A stretch of 64,000 bases of DNA from Anastrepha obliqua (taxonomy: Eukaryota; Arthropoda; Insecta; Diptera; Tephritidae). This document shows, piece after piece, positions 22,401-31,379 of this stretch. The notes under the pieces were generated by a model. The model saw only the letters and a program-made list of their open reading frames with translations, had not been told where the DNA came from and did no database searches. The stretch covers positions 25,256,001 to 25,320,000 of the forward strand of contig NC_072893.1 of assembly GCF_027943255.1 (NCBI RefSeq). The letters run 5' to 3'. Position numbers and translations under genes: made by a program. Within the stretch, counting starts at the first letter, position 1, and the number at the start of each line of letters is the position of its first letter.

Positions 22401-25400
22401 TTTTTATCAAAGAGCCAAAATGATTTCATCAATTCGGCGTGCATGTTTTATATTGAGTAATTGAATTTTGCTTTATTTTTAATTTATCTATTATACAAAA
22501 ATCGGCAAATGCGTATGGTCAAAGTCGAAGGAATTTCATTTTATAATTCATGTTATGAAAACTTGATATCACTGACGTCAACGTATCCACTTGAATTTTC
22601 ATTTATATTTAAATATCTATATACTATACATATACAGGGTGGTTCGTCTAGCATTTGGAATTTGAACAATAGATTTTTTTTTTACTTTGATAGCTAAAAT
22701 AACATGCGAGACCCTTCAAAAATTTAAATTATGGTTGAATATTCGAAAATAGATCGCTTTTCGCTTGAATAAAATTGGGAAATAAAGGGTGGTTAAGTTT
22801 CAAGGGCCGGTGTTGATTTTGAATAAAATACAAATTTTTTAGGAAATTATTATCATTTCTCTTTATTATGAAAATATTGGTATGGCTCAATTATGCATGG
22901 AACAAAATATCGGCCAAATGGCCGCCACGGCCTCGGCGGCACACCTCCATCCGATGGTTCAAATTTTCGATGAAGCTGAGGCGTAATTGAGGTTCTATGC
23001 CGTTAATGTGCCGAATTATCTCATCCTTTAACTCTTGAATTGTTGCTGGCTTATCGACGTACACCTTTTCTTTCAAATAACCCCAAAGAAAGAAGTCCAA
23101 CGGTGTCAAATCACATGATCTTGGCGGCCAATTGACATCGCCGCGACGTGAGATTATTCGGCAGTCGAATTTTTCGCGCGAAAGAGCCATTGTTTCGTTA
23201 GCTGTGTGACAAGTGGCACCGTCCTGTTGAAACCACATATCGTCCACATCCATATCTTCCAATTCGGGCCATAAAAAGTTCGTTATCATCTCACGATAGC
23301 GAACACTATTCACAGTAACTGCCTGACCTGACCGGCCTCAGTTTTGAACAAATACGGCCCAATGATACCGTCGGCCCATAAACCGCACCAAACAGTCACT
23401 CTTTGTTGTGTGCATGGGTTTTTCGGCAATCACTCTTGGATTATCATTCGCCTAAATGCGGAAATTCTGCTTATTAACGAATTAACTGGGGTGAAAATGT
23501 GCCTCATGATGATTTTCTCCGAACGCCCGCATTTTGCATTTTGATTTGAACGCCCGTTTTCATAATAAGCCTGAATAACTTTAACGCCGTTGCTCGATTG
23601 TGTATCTTTCCATTGTTCAAATTGAGTTGGTCTGAAATTGAAAAATGTCAAATGAAATGCAGAAAGAAACTTGACGTTTAGGTGGGATTCACATTCAACA
23701 TCAACATCGGTCCTTGAAATTTAACCACCCTTTATAAGTTGTGTTCGTTTACAGAATTAGCCATCATCAGCCAGTGATCCAAATTAAGAGCCTGAGCAAA
23801 GACTCTCTCCCAAAAAGAAGAAAAAAAAAACAAACTAACGAGCGGCAACTATGTATTCAATCGTCAGTTATATTCGTCTGCTCTTCGTCTTGCTGTATTT
23901 TATCAATGCGACAGTTATGGTTGCTGCCGCGTTCGTCTCGCATCATCCCTTCGCCACCAATCAATGTTCCACCATAATTCGTGTTGCAAAAGCTTGTACC
24001 GCTCTCAATTTTTCATTCGACTCAAGCATTTGTGGTAGTAGGTTATTGGGCGTCCGAAACACCCTTGTTGCTCTTGCTAGGTCATCGCGTTCCTCAACGG
24101 ACCTGTTGCAATAAAAAGTCACATTTTCGACCGTTTCCTCTTCGACCAAGCATTCTGAACAATAAGGACTACCAGCCAAGTCTAGGCGATGCAGATATTT
24201 TTTGGAAACATCCGTGTCCACTTAATAGCTGCGTTAGGAAGAAATCAACGTCTCCGTGTTTTTGACAGATTCGCTTGTTAATCCGTGGGATCAACTTATG
24301 CGTCCACCAGCCTTTTGATGACTGGTCTCATTTTGATTGCCAGTCAGCTATCGAGGTAGAACGTTCTGCTTGCTTGAGTTCCTCTGCCGGCTTCGTATCT
24401 TGCGAGCAGTACAACCTCTTCTGTAAGTTTGCCCGGATGTTTATTGGCATTTTGCTAGCTATGACGTAGATTATGGTACATCGTCCGACACCAACTGATT
24501 GACAGCTTTTCTCTCTGCTTGCTCCTTCTGATCAGCACCAGTTCTGTTTTTTGGGCAGCTAGTTCCAGGCTGGCGTTATTCAACCACCTTTGTATTCTTG
24601 TTATGACATCATTACATACATGTTGCAGTCTATCTATATGCTTATCAATCACTACCAGTGCGATATCGTCGGTGTATCCCGGCAAGCATTCGCGGGTATT
24701 TCGATTTTAAGAATGCCATCAAACATAGCGTTCCATTGGGTTGGTCCAAGAACAGATCCTTGCGGTACACCAACTGTCACGCAGTAGCTCTTTGGGCCCT
24801 CCTCTGTTTCATACTGCCGTACTCTATGGTTTAAGTAGCCATGGGTGCGTTGATTTATTCGTATATCACCAACACAATCTCAGTTTTTTCGTAAGCCAAC
24901 AGCTGTCATGACCCTGGTTACGTCAGCCAATCAACTGATTCCTTCAAAATAGCTGAGAGCCAGTTAACGGTCTGATGCTAGCCACACCTCTGCATTCTGT
25001 ACACCGTGTCTGAATAATGACTGATTGGACAACTGTAAAGGGTGATCAATTTAGAGGTCTCGGATTTTAAATTGAAGTACAACAACGAAAACTCAAATTG
25101 ATTGGGCAAAATAATAAATTTTTGCGTAGAACCATTCATGACATTTATTTTTTAAAGATAGTCCTTTTCAAATGTTGACCGCAACTGCGCCATAATTGGA
25201 TGACTCGCTGGCGGACTTCGCTCGATATCCCGTAAATAACTTTAGTTGACTGAAAGTTGACTTCCAATGCCCCAAGCGAAGCTTGTTTAAGCACAAAGCA
25301 TTCACACTTTACATGCCCCCACAAATAAAACTCCACAAGTGAGATATCACACGATCTTGGTGGCCAATCCACTTTCGTCTGAGATGAAAGATAAATTGCT

Positions 25401-28400
25401 CACCGATACGATGACGCAGTAAATCCATTTTTTCACAAACTGTATGGCAAGTAGCGCCATCCGCCGTCTTGTTGGAACCAAATGTTGTGGAAATCACGGG
25501 CTTCGATTTCCGGCATCAAAAAGTTCTTTATCATGGCACGTTAGCATTCACCATTCGCTGTTACATTGGCGCCGGCTTCGTCTTAGAAGAAATATGAGGC
25601 GCTGATTCCTCCAGCCCATCGGCCGCACCAAACAGTTGTTTTCAATGGATGTAATGGCTGTTCTTGTATGACTTCGGGGTCCTCTTCAGCCCAAATGTGG
25701 CAGTTTGCTTATTGACTTATCCATTAAGCCGAGAATGGGTCTCACGGCTGAAAACCTTGAGTTGGCCTGAGAGCGCTATGAACACCTTTCAAATTGTACG
25801 ATTTGTAAACGTCATTGATGCGTACGTTTTTCCATGATGAAATGTCAATGAATACTGAAAAAATTATGCTTTTAGTTTGACAGTAGTGACGCGTGATCTG
25901 TCAAAAAAACACTATTTGAAAAAGTACCACCAATGTGATCAGCTTTTATTACGTGTAAAATGTCTTTTATCGAGATATGATTCACGATTTTTTATGGCCG
26001 GAATTGGATGGTATTGATCTGGAGAATGTTTATTTTCAACAAGACGACGCTACGTGCCACACAAGCAACGAAACCATTGATATATTACGGGAAAAGTTTC
26101 TGGACCGAGTTATCTCTCGAAGAGGTGATCACAATTGGCCACCGAGATCTTGTGACTTAACACCTTGTGACTTTTTCCTTTGGGGCCACGTGAAAGAGAA
26201 GGTCTACGTCAACAGCCCAGAGTCGATTCAAGACCTCAAAGATGGAATTCGAGAGGCTATCGAGGACATAGGGCAGCCACTTTGAAATTCTGTTATGGAA
26301 AATTTCATGAAAAGGATATTGTCCTGTAAGCGTGGTCGTGGTGGTCATTTGCCTGATGTTATTTTCCAATATTAACGGCATACCCTCATCTTTATAATGA
26401 AATAAACATCCGATCATTTATATTAAAAAATAGCATTTTTCTTTGAATATCAAAATAACACCTCTTATTCGAAAACCCTTTATTTATAGCCGAATAAAAT
26501 TCCAAATACTATAGGGACCACCCTGTGTGTACAAAATTCATATATATATATTTTTTTTAATACAATTAGAATATTTCTAATATCTTCACTTCTCCCTCCT
26601 CCACCAGGAACCGTTCACCACTATACGCTCTCTCACCGTGGAAGCGCTATGCTCCAAGGCGCATTTCCGTTGCTCGAATGCCGCAGGCGGTTGTACGGTA
26701 CGCTTGCAAATTGAATTGCTGAGCTGGCACGAGAAGCAATGCATCTACAAGCCAATGAAATGTTTTATGGGCCGTGTTTGGGGTGATTGCGATTGGGCTG
26801 GACGTGAGGCACACTGGAAGGACCACCTGGAGAAAGATCACGCCCACAAGGTGTTCCATTCACAAACCACTGACATGATTTGGAATATGGGCGTAAAGCA
26901 GAAGCCGCTCACCGGCTATTATGTCTTCATTGTATTCGATGAGATGTTCAATTTCTATGAAGTCTACGACAAGGAGCGCATCCTATTCACCATGGCCTGC
27001 ACATCGACCATCAAGGAGAAGAAGCACAATTATGCCTTCGAGGTGACAATTGTGCATCAGGAAAATGAAGCCATTGCCATCACACAAAAGTATCCTGTGC
27101 ATAGTGAATATGATAATGACATTTTGGCGGAGGGCTCTTGTATTAGTATGCAACTAACAGATCTGGCCAAATTCATCGATGAAGATCGGGTGAGCAATCC
27201 ATTGAATCACGTTCAAGAGAATAAGGTGGCGCCGATCGTGGTACCGCCACTTTGTTCGCGGCGAATTTGACAGAATCGGTGTACGAGTATGTGACGTCGC
27301 ACTTGTGCAGTTTATTCGTGTGTTGTTTGTGTAATTTCTTAATTTCTTTTTTGTTTTCTTGTTCGCATTTTCACATTTCTCTCATGCAGCTGCACTAATG
27401 TGACGTCACGCTCTGATGGGCGCAATCTTGTTTCCATCATTCTGGCAATTGAATCAGTACCATGGTGAAAAGATTTTTAGAGGTGTACTACATATTCGAC
27501 TTTGCCCATATTCGACGGACCCGACGGATTTCTATGACTCTTTGGAACCATTCCAATCGACGAGGCTTGTCCGCAGGCAACAATGTTTGCGTCAATTGAA
27601 TCTTATACGGGAATGAATGCAAATCAATGCGGATAATTCGTGTAAAATGGTCCGAGCAATGCCCAACTGCTGAGAACGGCGATTTTAGGATGTCCTTGGC
27701 GACGCCTTGGTCGGTTTTAATTTGGCCTCTTTGGATTAGAAAGAGCATCACCAGTCGAAAACCTTTCCTACAAACGTTTAATGGTGTTCTTAGAAGGCGC
27801 ACCTTTGACATTATTTAATTTTTTATACGCACGTTGAGCTTTCACAATTGACTTCTTTTGTTGAATGTAAATTTCAACAATTTGGGAGCGCTCGCGTGGC
27901 GTGTACTGATCCATGGTAAAAATTTGCTTGGACTGACGCGGTATGTCATTAAGCGATCTGACGTCTCTATCAAAAGATACAGGGTTGCCAGATGGGTCCG
28001 TCGAATATTGGCAACCCTGTACCTAGCAGACCGTGCGAATAGGCTCTAAGCGAATTTGACAGATATGCCGACGTCATTCGTTTTGTGTTTCACTAAGCTA
28101 AAGCTAAATTTTGTGACACACAAAACGAATGACGTAGAATCAGAGAAAACTCCCCTCATCAAATTATTTTTCACCATACCTAACGAGCAAACCTGCTATC
28201 TATCATCCTTGAATCATTACCTATTTTTGTACTCACGGTTGTGAGAATACAGAAGGTTGCGCATAGAGCGGTACCACCACTCGGCTCTTAGTGAGTTTGA
28301 CAGAATCAGCTGTTGAACTAAGGAGATTGTAGAGTTTTGTATACAATTTTTTTTTAGTTTTTTGTAAACAACTTTTTTTGCTGTTACTAACCTCCTCCTT

Positions 28401-29231
28401 TACATCAACCTAACCTAACTTTTTATTTTTTGCTTACAAAAGTTGACCATTTTGACACTTAAGAACTCTCACACATTTCGTCTACCTTTACGTCACGTTT
28501 GACAAGAGAGCAACCAATATCTCGCCACTTTCACGCCACGCTTCCGTGCATTTTATTTCTTTTCCTATCACTTTTACCATTTACCACACTCTCTCCCCTT
28601 TTCTTTCCATTTCCAGTTATTGCACTATCGCGTACGCATTGTGGAAATAAAAACGCCACGTAAATCGCGAAATTCGCAACGCAGCAGCCCCAATACTGGC
28701 GTACATCCGACAGACTTTCAACAGACACAAATCGAAGGTGTCAACCTGAAGAGTGTACCTGCCGAAGTGATTGTTACGCGTAAGCTGGACGACATACCCT
28801 ATGCGGACAACTCTAGCGGTGCCACGCCCAAAAGTGGCGGTGCCCAATCGACTGAAGGCGTGAGTGAAACAGATGGTGAGCGCGTCAAACTTAAAAACAT
28901 TTACAATGGAAAATTTTCCAGCAATGAAAGCGGCTCAGAAAGTGATCCGGAATTTGAAGCTTTCATAGCGAAAAAATGGGGAACACCACAATTGCATTTC
29001 AATCGAAAGTTTTTGAAAAACAATTCCGATGAGAGCAATTCAACAGAAGAAGCGGACAGTGCGCGTCGATTTGATCGGCGATTTGTGCCGGATGACAAGA
29101 TTTCAGTGACCAGCACCAGTACGAGCTACAAGAAGCGTGTGACGAACTCACTGCGCAAAAGTTTTCGTGGTTTCAAGACGCCGCAGCTATTTGGCAAAAA
29201 GACGGTCGACGATATCAAAGACAGCAAGTAG
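16454..29231 (+). CDS. SIAH/SINA-type RING protein, three exons, 820 residues
   Basis: Exons are 16454-17719, 26608-27189 and 28617-29231, with donors AAG|GTAGGT and CGG|GTGAGC, acceptors CCACCAG and TTTCCAG, and all junctions in phase 0. Exon 1 codes a long Ser/Thr/Ala-rich disordered N-terminus with Pro-rich SSPPPKPPML near residue 240, then a C3HC4 RING at residues 387-422 (CPGC, LLC, GHSICQQC, CPLC) with SIAH spacing, ending exactly at the exon end. Exon 2 (residues 423-616) codes the SIAH-type zinc fingers (FRCSN..GGC, WHEKQC, CDWAG, HLEKDH) and the SINA substrate-binding fold (GYYVFIVFDEMFNFYEVY). Exon 3 gives 204 residues, starting LLHYRVRIVEIKTPRKS, with acidic-serine and basic patches. 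SIAH proteins act as ubiquitin ligases in cytosol and nucleus; that activity is inferred here. Reading through the first donor would stop at 17753. It is probably the Drosophila CG32486 orthologue (memory, unverified). Confidence 0.88.
18309..18688 (-). mobile_element. Rosa-like MITE consisting of the catalytic core only
   Basis: A 380-bp element with inverted ends AAGGGTTTTCGAATAAGAGG and AACGGTTTTCCAATAACAGG, flanked by TA on both sides (18307-18308 and 18689-18690). The minus strand has an open frame from 18646 reading INNFLWPELDGINLDN, YFQQDGATCHTSNETIDI, RSCDLTPFDFFLSGYVKEKV and EAIEDIGRPL. It therefore keeps the second and third catalytic Asp (spacing 41) but has lost the DNA-binding domain, the first Asp and the C-terminal tail. 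The related longer copy is at 25960-26481. Confidence 0.82.
19020..19500. repeat. AT-rich minisatellite in intron 1
   Basis: At 19213-19475 a unit of about 37 bp, containing TTTTAATTTTTCTTTACTTT and ATAAAAAAATTATTTT, repeats about seven times with small changes. A short (GA)n run lies just before it at 19030-19048. Confidence 0.75.
19530..19962 (-). repeat. AG-rich long interspersed repeat, copy 1
   Basis: This is an inverted copy of 52521-52945: GTAGTACACATAACAGAAGT, GTCGACCGCCAAAAAGTAGG, CTAGAAATTAGCAACC and TTTATCGACGCCTAAGAAGC all recur there on the opposite strand, in the same order, around a shared (GA)n tract. There is no coding frame. It is probably the inside of a non-autonomous element. 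Confidence 0.8.
20073..20350 (-). repeat. tRNA-derived SINE, full-length copy
   Basis: Read on the minus strand: a tRNA-like head (B-box GGTTCGAATCTCGGTGAAAG), the body with CCCTCGGTAGGCAATGGC, GCCGTTCGGAGTCGGCTT and CCATTTGTGGAACAACATC, and a 3' end GGGTGTACGCGCCAATTA followed by (AT)n at 20058-20074. The head sits in the SINE on its 5' side, as expected for polymerase III transcripts. The 3' end matches that of the RTE LINE in this window. Confidence 0.82.
20590..21480 (+). pseudogene. LOA/I-like LINE fragment with RNase H domain
   Basis: The plus strand reads MDLLNKVQRIAFLCITEALK, TTPNKALEVVINLPTLNLVG, then an RNase H domain (TDGSK-like start at 20985, SVYEAEVLAIKEV, INIFSDNQAAIKSMEA, CVPRHRNIEGNCKAHE). 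The RNase H acidic residues are recognisable in AEVLAI and SDNQAAI. A cysteine-motif remnant follows (KTEEILEFLWQLANEAY). Multiple frameshifts make it dead. Confidence 0.72.
21870..22035 (+). repeat. SINE fragment, diverged
   Basis: Body blocks CCAACCTCCGAGTGTATTTC, TGTCATGAAAAAGCTCCTCA, TCTGCCGTTCGAAG and TAGGTGGAACAACATTAGG match the SINE body in plus orientation. The tRNA-like head and the 3' end are missing. Confidence 0.7.
22785..23732 (-). mobile_element. Rosa-like DD41D element A, internally deleted
   Basis: A 948-bp element with ends AAGGGTGGTTAAGTTTCAAG and, inverted, AAGGGTGGTTAAATTTCAAG, and TA on both sides (22783-22784 and 23733-23734). The minus strand keeps an N-terminal piece (FRPTQFEQWKDT, VIQAYYENGRS at 23651-23550) and an intact 140-codon C-terminal half (23313-22891): MWFQQDGATCHTANET, RSCDLTPLDFFLWGYLKEKV, EVCRRGRGGHLADILF. 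Asp spacing is 41. The region with the first Asp is lost or broken. Confidence 0.85.
23960..24870 (-). pseudogene. R1-like LINE fragment (RT fingers to C-terminus)
   Basis: Minus-strand pieces in order: VTVGVPQGSVLGPTQWN (24790-24730), PGYTDDIALVVIDKHIDRLQ (24680, where YxDD is YTDD), RWLNNASLELAAQKTELVLI, then KKYLHRLDLAGSPYCSECLV and ENVTFYCNRSVEERDDLARA (24200-24030). These are RT motifs B and C and the CCHC C-terminal region of R1-type elements. Frame changes and stops make it dead. It lies between elements A and C of the nest. Confidence 0.78.
24880..25010. repeat. GACCGTTA/AGCTCTCAGC repeat family, copy 2
   Basis: ACACAATCTCAGTTTTTTCG, ACGTCAGCCAATCAACTGAT, ATAGCTGAGAGCCAGTTAAC and GGTCTGATGCTAGCCACACC are, in inverted orientation, the blocks seen at 48585-48765. 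The repeat separates the LINE from element C. Confidence 0.5.
25037..25880 (-). pseudogene. Rosa-like element C, decayed
   Basis: The left end AAAGGGTGATCAATTTAGAG at 25037 looks like a terminal repeat; no clean right partner was found. Minus-strand frames give GATCHTVCEKMDLLRHRIGE, DWPPRSCDISLVEFYLWGHV and QRVIQLWRSCGQHLKRTIF. The motif WPPRSCD with a degraded third catalytic site (LVEF) marks a DD41D relative with frameshifts. Confidence 0.65.
25960..26481 (+). pseudogene. Rosa-like element B, 3' half
   Basis: A frame from 25977 reads MIHDFLWPELDGIDLENVYF, QQDDATCHTSNETIDILREK, RSCDLTPCDFFLWGHVKEKV, and after a stop at 26283 the end RGRGGHLPDVIFQY. The right terminal repeat (ATAACACCTCTTATTCGAAA followed by ACCCTT) ends at 26481 next to TA. 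The left end is missing. It is the closest relative here of the core-only MITE at 18309-18688. Confidence 0.78.
27488..27925 (-). pseudogene. Rosa-like transposase N-terminal fragment
   Basis: From the ATG at 27915 the minus strand reads MDQYTPRERSQIVEIYIQQK, SIVKAQRAYKKLNNVKGAPS and KNTIKRL before a stop, then in other frames TRIIRIDLHSFPYKIQLTQT and LPADKPRRLEWFQRVIE. This is the DNA-binding half of a DD41D-type transposase. It breaks off before the first catalytic Asp. Confidence 0.7.
28071..28135. repeat. Perfect 18-bp inverted repeat (hairpin)
   Basis: ACGTCATTCGTTTTGTGT at 28071-28088 is repeated exactly, inverted, at 28118-28135, around a 29-bp spacer. It lies in intron 2. It may be the remnant of a small palindromic MITE. 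Confidence 0.75.
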
Positions 29232-29530
29232 AGTACAGAAGCAGTGATACCAAATGTGTGTGGACACTCAAAATTAGATTTATTTCAGAATTTTTAAATA
29301 TCTACGTAGATGTGTTGGTAAACTATTGGATTTTCATTGATGCCTATAGACTCTTTTGTTTGTATTGTTGTTGTTTTGTTCTACCTACACTTATTGATGG
29401 ACATAACAGGGCAACCAAATATCTCATGAGTAGGTATTAGTTCCAAATTAAACCATTGTATAAATACAAATATCTGTTTGTATGTATGAATGTGTGTATT
29501 TAATGTAATAAATTTAAAAAAATTCAGTTA
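29232..29530 (+). terminator. 3' UTR and poly(A) signal of the SIAH-like gene
   Basis: The region after the stop codon is AT-rich. A canonical AATAAA at 29507-29512 lies about 280 bp after the stop and is the best candidate cleavage signal. Confidence 0.6.
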
Positions 29531-29564
29531 AACTAATTTTGCTTTATTTATATTGAAGAAGAAA

Positions 29565-30110
29565 AGGTCTGTGTCCCTAGGGGGAGCTTGCAAGCCCTAC
29601 AGGGCGCGTGGCGGATATGGAATCCATCTCTGGTATAGCCAGGTGGGGAGAGGGAAATGAAATACACATCTCTCACCGACCAACAAGTCGACCAGACCAG
29701 GTCGTAAAAAAAAAGAGGTTGTCTGTAAAGTCGGTTTACTGACGATAGTTTAACGTGACAACGTCATAAGAAAATATTGATGGAATGGTTGCAATTTTCA
29801 AAACAAAATTTTAATTTTATTTGTTTGATAGATATTTTGTATGGATATAGAGGAGGAGGTAAATGGAATTGCAATGGAATAGGTCAAGTTACATTTACAC
29901 AAACGTGCAAAATGACGAAACATTTATCAAATTCATGAAAGATATCTTCAATTTCGATTGTGCATCAGACGTTAATAAGTCAACAACACTAAGAGGCACC
30001 ATCATCGATTTGCCTTTTTCAAGACACTTTATACTCGAAACACTCCCTTTCATTTCCTACTTTTTCTATCATCGTCCTATTCTCAACAGAGAAATGGTTC
30101 ATTACCATGC
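29565..30110. other. Unassigned, repeat-like at its start
   Basis: The GC-richer block 29570-29720 (GTGTCCCTAGGGGGAGC, GGTGGGGAGAGGGAAATG, ending GGTCGTAAAAAAAA) looks like the 3' end of a retroelement with a poly(A) stretch, but no family could be named. The rest has a 94-codon frame at 29863-30147 of unknown meaning. Confidence 0.3.
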
Positions 30111-30116
30111 ACACAG

Positions 30117-30875
30117 GAAGAAGGCATATGCAAACACAAGTATGTGAATTTATATACCTACATATGCGCATATACATACATATATATGCTCACTCAAGTA
30201 GGACAGAGCCAGATGTCGAACGTTGCCGAACGCGGGGGCCGATTGTGCTCTTTGTCGTTCGTTCCGCGCTCTCGCTTGCAGTTCAAGCACATTAGCTTAC
30301 ATTTGCTTGCGTACGGAATAGATTCGTATATTTGATATGTCCATATGACTTGTATGCATCTTTACATATAGATTTGTTCTTTTTGAAAATTGCGCTAAAT
30401 TGTTTATGTATATGCACGTTTATATACTTATATTAGTATACAACATATCTTATAAGGTATATGGTAAATATTACCATACATTTTTTCCTTCATATATAAT
30501 AAAAAAATTAATAATAATAACATTAAAACAACAGGTATTATTAACAAACTTGGTTTTATTTTAAATTCTTCAAGTAAATCAAATTAATAATAATCAATAA
30601 GAAGGCATATGCAAATACAAATACGTGAATTTATATATGTACATATGCGCATATACATACACATATACGCTCACTTAAGTAGGAGAGAGCAAGATGTCGA
30701 ACGTTGCCGTTCGTTTGCTTTGTTCGTTCCGCGCTTTCGCTTGCAGTTCATTCAAGGTAACGGCAATGAGCAAGGTAACTACAAATGAGCAAGGTAACTA
30801 CAAATGAGCAAGGTAACGGCAATGAGCAAGGTAACACTAATGAGCAAGGTAACGACAAATGAGCAAGGTAACGAC
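30117..30875 (+). repeat. Direct repeat pair followed by a minisatellite
   Basis: The block starting AAGAAGGCATATGCAAA at 30117 recurs at 30599, and both run through ATATGCGCATATACATAC, AGATGTCGAACGTTGCCG and TTCGTTCCGCGCT to CGCTTGCAGTTCA. They are 482 bp apart. The second copy leads into about seven copies of a unit AATGAGCAAGGTAACGRC (19-20 bp) at 30755-30875. No coding frame or RNA gene could be supported. Confidence 0.75.
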
Positions 30876-31379
30876 ACATTTTTTCGTGCGTGCAGCCGGC
30901 TAAATCGAATTATAAGACGTTATCACGTCAAAAACTGCTAGTCTTCAAACCTTCGGAGAGTCTAGGAAATGCCGTCGATGGAAAACTCTTAATCCACAAC
31001 TCCAAGTGGCACAGAGCGGGCAACGTTTCGAACTTCAAACGGCAAACAAAGGGAATGGGGACCAAACGATTACCGGTGTAAGTGATAAAAACTAGCTTGC
31101 TAGTAAGGGCAAACGAGTGCTCAGGTTGAGAAAATTCTCCACAAAGACAGATAAGCCTCACTAAGTGAAGCCAACGAAATCGCGACTGCATTTGTTGGGG
31201 GCAGCGCTTACGTGTGGTGACGGAAGAACATATTAAAAATGTCAACGGCAGCACCTACAACTCTACATAGGCGGATTAAGCTACGAACTTACTCGTCAGG
31301 TGGCAACCGAAGCAGAAAACCTAAAGGCAAAAACACACATCCTCATACAAATATGATTTTTTTTTCCTTGTTCACTCCT
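30876..31379. other. No supported feature
   Basis: A 500-bp stretch of moderate GC with only short random frames. It ends at the LINE fragment below. Confidence 0.3.

Larger units (their letters stand above)
22635..26525 (+). mobile_element. Outer rosa-like element hosting nested insertions
   Basis: The ends CAGGGTGGTTCGTCTAGCAT and, inverted, CAGGGTGGTCCCTATAGTAT both run on into TTGGAATTT, so they are a pair. TA precedes the left end (22633-22634); the right flank reads TG. The pair is 3.9 kb apart because other elements sit inside: element A (22785-23732), an R1-like LINE (23960-24870), a palindromic repeat (24880-25010), element C (25037-25880) and part of element B (25960-26481). The outer element's own coding region is no longer recognisable. 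Confidence 0.7.
17720..26607 (+). other. Intron 1 of the SIAH-like gene, filled with transposons
   Basis: The donor GTAGGTACC at 17720 and acceptor TCCCTCCTCCACCAG ending at 26607 bound an intron of 8888 bp. Between them lie a 380-bp MITE, a tandem array, a long AG-rich repeat, two SINEs, a LINE and a nest of rosa-like elements with an R1-like LINE. No host exon was seen inside. Confidence 0.8.
27190..28616 (+). other. Intron 2 of the SIAH-like gene
   Basis: Bounded by CGG|GTGAGC and a pyrimidine tract ending TTTCCAG. It contains the 5' part of a transposase (27488-27925), an inverted pair of CAGGGTTGCCA ends (27983-28025) and a strong hairpin (28071-28135). Reading through the donor would give a stop at 27268, so an intron-retaining transcript would lack the exon 3 tail. 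Confidence 0.75.

Noticed and set aside
30117..30760. Direct repeats considered as LTRs of a retrotransposon
   Set aside because: No TG..CA ends, no primer-binding site or polypurine tract, and no gag/pol sequence between them.
30755..30875. Spaced repeats considered as a CRISPR array
   Set aside because: Units are adjacent minisatellite repeats with no unique spacers, in a eukaryotic genome.
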